DNA of 64,000 bases, from contig CM053142.1 of the NCBI GenBank assembly GCA_028571685.1, forward strand, positions 132,610,796 to 132,674,795, in the 5' to 3' direction. The position numbers and the translations under genes were made by a program. Positions 61,260 through 64,000 of this stretch are shown piece after piece. The notes under the pieces were generated by a model, which had not been told where the DNA came from, ran no database searches, and saw only the letters and a list, made by a program, of their open reading frames with translations. Position 1 is the stretch's first letter. Each line of letters begins with the position of its first letter. The DNA is from Heterohyrax brucei. Taxonomy: Eukaryota > Chordata > Mammalia > Hyracoidea > Procaviidae.

Positions 61260-61400
61260 AACCATTAATTGATATATCCAATAACTCTGAAAAGCAGGCA
61301 GGTATTATTTTATTATTCTTATTTTACTGATAAGGAAAATGCGGATCAGTAATGTTTAAGTGGTTTGTCCAGGACTCAACTCCAAGTCTGACTCTGGGAC
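61260..61400 (+). repeat. MIR/L2-type remnant
   Basis: aggcaggtattattttatta, ttttactgataaggaaaatg, aagtggtttgtccaggac. Confidence 0.5.
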
Positions 61401-61914
61401 TTAGTTAGGTCATTTCCCTATTCTAGGTTGGAGGATTTTGAGCCAAAGTATGGAGATATAAAATAATCTGGCAGGTATAGGGAGTAAATTGGAGGGAGAA
61501 GTGTTTCTCCTGAGACTATGTTATTTAATTCTAATCAGTGCAACAGATTGTATTGGGTTCCTTTTCTGTGAAGCACACTATTAGGACGTTTTCAGAACAA
61601 TCCAAGTGAGATATAGGACTGATACAAATGGTTTACTTCTTGCTATTGAGCGGCTTCTAGCTGCACTTTTGGGCAACTCCACTGTAATATCCCTGGGAGT
61701 TTGTCTACTTGTTAGAAAGAGTATGGTTAATTTTCCCCACAACATTCATTAAAAAATCATTTCTTTAATCAGATATCCTGCCCAAGAAATTCAACCAAAG
61801 ATCAACTTACAGCTGTATCTTAAGTATCATCTGCCTCTAACACCCTACTGACCAAAAGCATATGGTTCTACCCTGTACCCTGAAGAGGAAACACACATAA
61901 TACTCCTAAATACG

Positions 61915-62050
61915 TTACAAGAGAACCTCGTAGTTAAGGAGCACCCACTGTGTGTGAAACCTGAGCTACTTTCACGTGTCGCCTTATTTAAGTCTTCAGG
62001 AAAACTCTGGCCATCTTTTCAGCTGGATTCCCCACCCCATTTCACACCAG
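61915..62050 (+). repeat. MIR-type remnant, weak
   Basis: gagcacccactgtgtgtgaa and gccttatttaagtcttcagg resemble the start of a MIR-type repeat. Confidence 0.35.
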
Positions 62051-62157
62051 TCTATGATGTAGTTCTTGGCCCATACGCTATTTGCAAGTTTCCATACCAG
62101 TTTGTATCAGTCTTAAGAGTTTGTCTCATGTATTTTCTAGAGACTTCAGGTTTCTTA

Positions 62158-62495
62158 TTTTTTTTTTTACTATGATTGAATGAAAATGTACATTCTCATA
62201 TAAATTTGCATGCTGACCTATATGCAGCTTCCACTGCTCTTCCTGCACGGTGACAACACACTCTTCCTCTCTGATCCATACATGTCTTATCTTCCCAGCA
62301 GTCTCCTATCTTCTCCTCTCCACCCATTCCCCTTCCTCCAGCATGACCTTGTATAGATGCCTAGAACCATAAAGTGCCCACACAATATGGGCACTCTGTG
62401 TCACCAAGTCCGGTCCATTGCTGTCCAAAAAGTTGACCTCCATCATGATTTATGGACAGGGGTAGCATCAGGGCCAGGGGCCATGTTTGGGGTTT
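62158..62495 (-). mobile_element. L1 LINE 3' end, strongly truncated
   Basis: A T-run at 62158-62168, then gattgaatgaaaatgtacat, cagcttccactgctcttcct and ccaaaaagttgacctccatc. It is the same 3' untranslated sequence as at 24440-24800. Confidence 0.88.
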
Positions 62496-62527
62496 CTTAT
62501 TTTTATACCACCTATAATGTTGTACAT

Positions 62528-62660
62528 AGTACCCACTGCTGTTGAGCAGACCCTATAGGACAGAGTAGAACTGCTCCATAGAGTCCCCAAGGAGTGCCTG
62601 TTGGATTTGAACTGCCAATCTTTTGGTTAGCAGCTGTAGCACTTAAACACCAGGGTTTCC
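62528..62660 (-). repeat. AfroSINE
   Basis: A - strand copy, gtacccactgctgttgagca to aacaccagggtttcc, short by about 20 bp in the middle of the tail. Confidence 0.9.
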
Positions 62661-62802
62661 ATGTCATACATAGTAGTGGTCAGTAAATACTTATTGACTG
62701 GATATAAGAATAAATAAGACACAGGTCCCAAACTGTCCTTATAAATAGGTGATACAATTGGATATTGATGTATATGATTTAACAAGTGCTTAGTAGGATT
62801 TC

Positions 62803-62965
62803 AGGAAACTCTGGTGGTATAGTCGGTAAGTGCTATGGCTGCTAACCAAAAGGTTGACAGTCCAAATTTACCAGGTACTCCTTGGAAATTCTATGGGGAA
62901 GTCCTACTCTGTCTATAAAGCCACTATGAGTTGGAATTGACTTGGTGGCAGTGGGTACGTTTAGT
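62803..62965 (+). repeat. AfroSINE
   Basis: A full + strand copy from aggaaactctggtggtatag to acttggtggcagtgggta. Confidence 0.93.
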
Positions 62966-62999
62966 AGGATTTCGTACTGCAAGTATCTTTCCCAGTTTG

Positions 63000-63525
63000 T
63001 CATGGTTTTAGTCAGCTAGGGCTGCTCTGACAGAAATACCAGAGTGGATGGCTTTAACAAAGGAAAGTTTATTCTTACACAGTCCAGTAGGCTACAAGTC
63101 CAAAATCAGGGTGTCTGCTTCATGGGAAGGCTTTCCCCCTTGTCGGCTCTGGAGGAAAGTCTGGTATTGCATGTTTGTCCAGGGAGCATCTTGGTGCTGG
63201 AAACTCAGGTCTGAAGGATGTACTCTTCTCCCCAGTGCTGCTTTCTTGATGGTTTGAGGTTGCCAATTCTCTGCCTGCTTCCTTTTCCTTTTATCTCTTG
63301 CAGGATGAAAGGATTAAGGGTGGTGCAAGCCATACTCCAGGGAAACTCCCTTTACAGAGGAGCAGGCAGGTGATCCTATGAAGGATTTTACAGTCCCACC
63401 CTAATCCTTTAACACTGAGCATAGGAATATCACAAAATGGAGGACAATCACAAAATACTGGGAATCATGGCCCAGCCACATGGCTACACATATTTTTGGG
63501 GGGACACAATTCAACCCATGGCAGT
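63000..63525 (+). repeat. Unnamed interspersed repeat R1, copy 3 (fullest)
   Basis: It begins near gtcagctagggctgctctga, passes tggatggctttaacaaagga and ttacacagtccagtaggcta, and ends at ggacacaattcaacccatgg. It is the longest of the three copies and is best for defining the family ends. Confidence 0.78.
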
Positions 63526-63931
63526 CATGATACCTGAAGTTCTCACACTGGAATTTATTCCTTGAAGTCTTGAGGATCTTTTGATTTTCAAAAAAATCCT
63601 GTTTTTAAAAAAGTGAACACTTGGATTCTGACATTATCAGAGCTGGTAGGCTGATAAATTCATAGACTGCAAGAACAAATGGCAAATAAATGGCATAGAC
63701 AGTTTTTCCCGCAGGATTTAGGTGAAAAGAGAGAATATTGTAGCTAGGCATATCCAGGAGAAAGAAAGGCTAAGGTAGGCTTTGAAAGAAAGTTGTGGTA
63801 TACAGAGAAGCAGACAGGAGAGCTCACCCACCATCCCAAGGGAGTGCAAAAGGTCACTGCAATTCTTCAGACTTCCTCTTTTCATTAAGTGTTTCTGATT
63901 TATCACTGCTGGTTAATGAGTCTTTTTGTAG

Positions 63932-64000
63932 GTTTATTTTTCAGGAAAACAACAGTCCTGTCCTAACTGGGTTTTTCAGACCTTGGTTATAGCTCTAGTT
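63932..64000 (+). CDS. MYRFL: MYRFL exon, partial: start of membrane anchor
   Basis: The exon runs off the window. Its first 69 bp give 23 codons, VYFSGKQQSCPNWVFQTLVI then ALV, with no stop. From WVFQTLVIALV on, the residues are hydrophobic and match the place where MYRF has SQRFLQGTIIALVVVMAF, the single membrane-spanning segment that holds the uncut protein in the ER. The start after tttttgtag (63922-63931) is chosen because it keeps phase 0 from the previous exon. An AG 13 bp further on (63943-63944) has a better pyrimidine tract but would shift the frame. Confidence 0.85.

Larger units (their letters stand above)
57236..63931 (+). other. MYRFL: Intron (6.7 kb)
   Basis: It holds many AfroSINEs, two RTE 3' pieces, a MIR, an L1 3' end and repeat R1 copy 3. 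The following hold nothing I can name: 57736-58033, 58629-59190, 59266-59730, 60690-61260, 61400-61910 and 63531-63931. Confidence 0.85.

Noticed and set aside
63795..63992. 65-codon open stretch at the right edge
   Set aside because: It overlaps the membrane-anchor exon in another frame, has no family match, and starts in the intron.

Overview
The window is vertebrate nuclear DNA and reads as one stretch of a mammalian gene plus its repeat-filled introns. Eight coding exons lie on the + strand. Joined in order they give one uninterrupted frame of 303 codons, and all seven exon-exon phases fit. The product is a myelin regulatory factor family protein, best matched to MYRFL (myelin regulatory factor-like). 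The visible part covers the end of the NDT80-type DNA-binding domain, the S74-type intramolecular chaperone/auto-cleavage domain with its Ser-Lys dyad, the trimer-forming coiled coil, a basic linker, and the first residues of the membrane-spanning segment, where the window ends. The 5' exons (N-terminus and start of the DNA-binding domain) and the 3' exons (lumenal part) lie outside.

The repeats point to an afrotherian, most likely an elephant or close relative. About forty copies of a tRNA-headed SINE with the AfroSINE consensus are present on both strands. RTE (BovB-like) LINEs share the SINE's 3' tail. Several 5'-truncated L1 copies and two copies of a palindromic mariner derivative are also present. 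Older mammalian repeats (MIR, L2, hAT-Charlie MER5A/MER20-like) lie between them.

Layout: 560-670 and 2747-2837 are the two DNA-binding-domain exons. 9029-9229, 19058-19166 and 20444-20553 encode the auto-cleavage domain. A 35.8 kb intron (20554-56393) follows and holds most of the mobile DNA: five large L1 pieces, an RTE element of about 4 kb split by an LTR-like insertion, an inverted RTE copy, and a palindromic mariner. 56394-56557 and 57181-57235 encode the coiled coil and basic linker, and 63932-64000 starts the membrane-anchor exon.

No second host gene, RNA gene or CRISPR array was found. The most interesting structures are (a) two mariner-derived elements whose two ends are both copies of the transposase 3' end, broken at the same point; (b) three RTE/AfroSINE insertions whose 5' part is inverted, as expected from twin priming; and (c) nested insertions that give a relative order of events. 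All gene and repeat names are by recognition from sequence, without database searches.
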